Source: Cyanobacteria bacterium Co-bin13 (GTDB lineage Bacteria > Cyanobacteriota > Cyanobacteriia > Phormidesmidales > Phormidesmidaceae). Taken from it: DNA of 6,325 bases. The position numbers and the translations under genes were made by a program. The stretch's first letter is position 1. The number at the start of each line of letters is the position of its first letter. The stretch spans positions 1 to 6,325 of the forward strand of contig JACVRP010000223.1 of assembly GCA_014534385.1 (NCBI GenBank), given 5' to 3'. Shown here in pieces: positions 4,775 through 6,325 of this stretch. The notes under the pieces were generated by a model that ran no database searches, was not told the DNA's origin, and saw nothing but the letters and a program-made list of their open reading frames with translations.

Positions 4775-5314
4775 ATGACTTCTCAACTGCCAAACCCTAC
4801 TTTAGAAAGCCTCGAAGCCGTTCCTTATCTCAACGCCGAGGGGCAGATTCCTGAGCAGTGGCAGGGCAAAGTAGGCATCTACGCCATTTACGATGCGGCG
4901 CAGACTCTGCAGTACGTCGGTTATTCTCGTGATGTCTACCTGAGCCTCAAGCAGCATTTGGTGCGCCAGCCAGAGGGCTGCCACTGGGTCAAGGTGCACT
5001 TGGTAGAGCGACCCAGCCGGACGCTTTTAGAGGAGATCCGCAATGGCTGGATTGAGCAGAATGGTGAGGTGCCCCCAGGGAATGGGGCCGCGTCTGATGC
5101 TTGGAACCAGCCGATCGATGCCAAACTTACGCTGACCGAGCAGGAAAAAGCAGAATACGCAGGGCTTGAGGAGATTGCCCAGATCAAGTATTTGAAGCAG
5201 ACAGCCCGCCGAGTCGAAGCAGCGGTACTAGAGAAGCTCAAAGCTCGTGGCGTACAGATGGATCTGCGGTTTAACCCCAAGCTCAAGGAAGAGGGGCTGC
5301 TAGATTTGAAATGA
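4775..5314 (+). CDS. GIY-YIG nuclease-family protein
   Basis: GIY-YIG domains are small nuclease folds found in UvrC, homing endonucleases and many stand-alone proteins. The 179 residues carry GIYAIYD (34-40) and, after a short turn, QYVGYSRDVYLSLKQHL (46-62). This gives the paired GIY and YVG strands and the following Arg52, which usually helps catalysis. Further on, RTLLEEIRNGWIEQNGEVPPGN (82-103) provides candidate catalytic Glu86/Glu87 and a late Asn103. A helical tail (120-160, EQEKAEYAGLEEIAQIKYLKQTARRVEAAVLEKL) and FNPKLKEEGLLDLK end the protein. No DNA-binding domain is fused, so it is not UvrC. I know of related stand-alone proteins in cyanobacteria and plastid-bearing plants, but the substrate is unknown. 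The ATG is the only start after an in-frame stop at 4748-4750, and only a weak ribosome site (AAAG) precedes it. It is probably transcribed alone. Confidence 0.85.
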   Translation: MTSQLPNPTLESLEAVPYLNAEGQIPEQWQGKVGIYAIYDAAQTLQYVGYSRDVYLSLKQHLVRQPEGCHWVKVHLVERPSRTLLEEIRNGWIEQNGEVPPGNGAASDAWNQPIDAKLTLTEQEKAEYAGLEEIAQIKYLKQTARRVEAAVLEKLKARGVQMDLRFNPKLKEEGLLDLK

Positions 5315-5320
5315 TTTCAG

Positions 5321-5410
5321 TAGGGTGTGTTGTCGCCTGAACGCAACGCACCGGTTCACCCAAGGAGTGGAAGTTCGGTGCGTCACGATATGCAGTAACG
5401 CACCGGACCC
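5321..5410. repeat. degenerate dispersed palindromic repeat (GTAGGGTGTGTT...AACGCACC type)
   Basis: Between two convergent genes lie TAGGGTGTGTTG (5321-5332), AACGCACCGG twice as a direct repeat (5345-5354 and 5397-5406), and the inverted CGGTGCGT (5376-5383). The outer ends are roughly inverted (GGGTGTGTT against AACGCACCGGACCC), and ACGCACCG/CGGTGCGT forms an inner 8-bp stem. I recall very similar arrangements as common intergenic repeats in cyanobacteria. This copy looks worn. It may serve as the terminator for both flanking genes, as no other hairpin is seen there. Confidence 0.6.
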
Positions 5411-5419
5411 TCGCTGGCC

Positions 5420-6160
5420 TTAGCCGCCGGGAAACTCCGTTACGCGGGCATCGGCTTTAAGCTCCATTTCGCCTTGGCGGATGTCTACCTTGTTGAGGCA
5501 CAAATCCATACCGGGTATCTCAAAGTTGCGCAGATCGAGCAGCTCTTGAGCGCTTTTTACCAGGCAATTGGTCAGCTCAGAAGCATCTCCTTCTGTAGTG
5601 GGCTGCACATCTTGGAGTTCGACCTGCTGACCGCTCAGCGCCATTTTGGGTACAGCGGTAAAGGCAACGTGCTTGTCTTCTCCAGTTTCAACTAGGGTGA
5701 CATCGGCTGCGATCGCAACTTTGCCCTCACCCGGCAGCTTAAACTCAACTCGCTGGGTGTTGACCTTTACAGGCTGCCCATCAACACTGATCTCTAGGTT
5801 CTGCAGCTTATTCTTGACGTACTCAGAGTTGAAGGCGCGCTCAATGTCATCCTCTTTCAGCAGCATGACAGTGCTGGCGTCGGTCGGTTTGGTCAGCTCG
5901 ATGTTGCCAAAGGCAGCCTTGAACGGATTGACGGCAATGTTGCCGGTTTGAACCGTGAGCTTTTCGGTGCGAAGCTCTTGCTTCATCACCATGCCCTTGC
6001 CTTCGATCTGGACTGAATCGACCTCGCCCTGCATCAGCGAACCCGGATTGGTGCGAACATCAACCTTTAATTCTTCAGCCTCATCAAGCTGGCTGCTGAG
6101 ACCCATTTCTACAGCTTTACTAATCGCCTGGTCGCCCAGACTGGCATCGCCTGCACTCAT
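5420..6160 (-). CDS. DUF2993 (LmeA-like phospholipid-binding fold) family protein
   Basis: DUF2993 proteins are common in cyanobacteria and actinobacteria; the mycobacterial LmeA member binds phospholipid and acts in envelope mannan maturation. The 246 residues look soluble, with alternating beta-strand pattern. An N-terminal helix LGDQAISKAVEMGLSSQLDEAEELKVDV (8-35) leads into the typical PGSLMQGEVDSVQIEGKGMVM region (39-59). LRTEKLTVQTGNIAVNPFKAAFGNIELTKPTDA follows (63-95), then the helix LLKEDDIERAFNSEYVKNKL (100-119). The family-typical end is FEIPGMDLCLNKVDIRQGEMELKADARV (213-240). No signal peptide or membrane segment is seen, unlike exported relatives, so a cytosolic or membrane-peripheral place is likely. 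Two Cys (199, 221) are present. The ATG has AAGGA on the minus strand 9 nt upstream. The gene stands alone, convergent with the GIY-YIG gene. Lipid binding is inferred from the family. Confidence 0.85.
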   Translation of the reverse strand: MSAGDASLGDQAISKAVEMGLSSQLDEAEELKVDVRTNPGSLMQGEVDSVQIEGKGMVMKQELRTEKLTVQTGNIAVNPFKAAFGNIELTKPTDASTVMLLKEDDIERAFNSEYVKNKLQNLEISVDGQPVKVNTQRVEFKLPGEGKVAIAADVTLVETGEDKHVAFTAVPKMALSGQQVELQDVQPTTEGDASELTNCLVKSAQELLDLRNFEIPGMDLCLNKVDIRQGEMELKADARVTEFPGG

Positions 6161-6325
6161 TCGGAACCGTCCTTTATGGGGTGTTGGCCTTTCAGTCTAG
6201 GCAAACTGCCAAAAGGCTATGCTCTATCTCACTGGGGTTTTTCCTCTAGGGCAAGATACCGCCTGCGATAGAAATCTTTACGTTAGCAGTCGCCCTAAGG
6301 ATACTGGGGTATCTGGGAAGGCTAG
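6161..6325. other. upstream region of the DUF2993 gene, no firm gene
   Basis: These 165 bp contain the AAGGA ribosome site (6170-6174, minus) and a weak minus-strand promoter-like pair, TTGCCC near 6251 and TGAGAT 17 bp further on. There is also a small inverted repeat GATAC-TGGG-GTATC (6300-6313). A frame beginning ATG at 6219 on the plus strand stays open to the window end (MLYLTGVFPLG...) with AAAAGG just before it. It is too short to judge and resembles no family I know. Confidence 0.3.

Noticed and set aside
6219..6325. Plus-strand open frame starting at 6219 as the start of a gene leaving the window
   Set aside because: Only 35 codons are visible, with no recognisable motif; noted in the region entry but not called as a gene.
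1..6325. CRISPR array, tRNA, rRNA, transposase or phage genes
   Set aside because: No regularly spaced repeats, no cloverleaf or rRNA-like stretches and no recombinase or transposase motifs were found on either strand.

Overview
The window looks like chromosomal DNA of a cyanobacterium. Six copies of the octamer GCGATCGC (HIP1) lie at 1822, 1849, 1988, 3286, 4572 and 5709, far above chance. The ketol-acid reductoisomerase and the DUF2993 protein are also of cyanobacterial type, and two intergenic palindromic repeats resemble families I recall from such genomes. The species cannot be named from the sequence alone; a Leptolyngbya-like, moderately GC-rich freshwater type would fit.

Layout. Bases 1-172 hold the 3' end of an alpha/beta-hydrolase gene (+). 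It converges, across a 12-bp perfect inverted repeat, on ilvC (311-1306, -), which encodes the short class I ketol-acid reductoisomerase of branched-chain amino acid synthesis. The 259-bp region upstream of ilvC holds a strong terminator-like hairpin on the ilvC strand only about 64-99 nt before the start codon, plus small palindromes. This suggests either termination of upstream transcription or attenuation. Next come two leftward membrane-protein genes, probably one operon: an RDD-family protein (1566-2372) and a multi-pass protein with a C-terminal LYYDLRSRREG motif (2407-3375). They are divergent, across 83 bp, from a SpoIIM/DUF95-family membrane protein (3459-4472, +). Together these three look like a conserved-type membrane module with no known function in a non-sporulating bacterium.

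The 302-bp gap 4473-4774 is not empty. It contains a 16-bp perfect palindrome, a 38-codon leftward ORF (4493-4609) encoding a probable single-pass membrane miniprotein that convergently faces the spoIIM-like gene, and a MITE-like element with 25-bp arms (4624-4685). After it comes a small GIY-YIG domain protein (4775-5314, +). A degenerate intergenic repeat (about 5321-5410) separates it from a convergent DUF2993 (LmeA-like, lipid-binding fold) gene (5420-6160, -). The last 165 bases carry the upstream region of that gene and no firm gene.

Most of the identified non-enzyme genes are membrane or lipid related. Only the RDD/multi-pass/SpoIIM trio has an arrangement that argues for joint function. 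The most novel candidates are the miniprotein with its palindrome and the ilvC leader hairpin.
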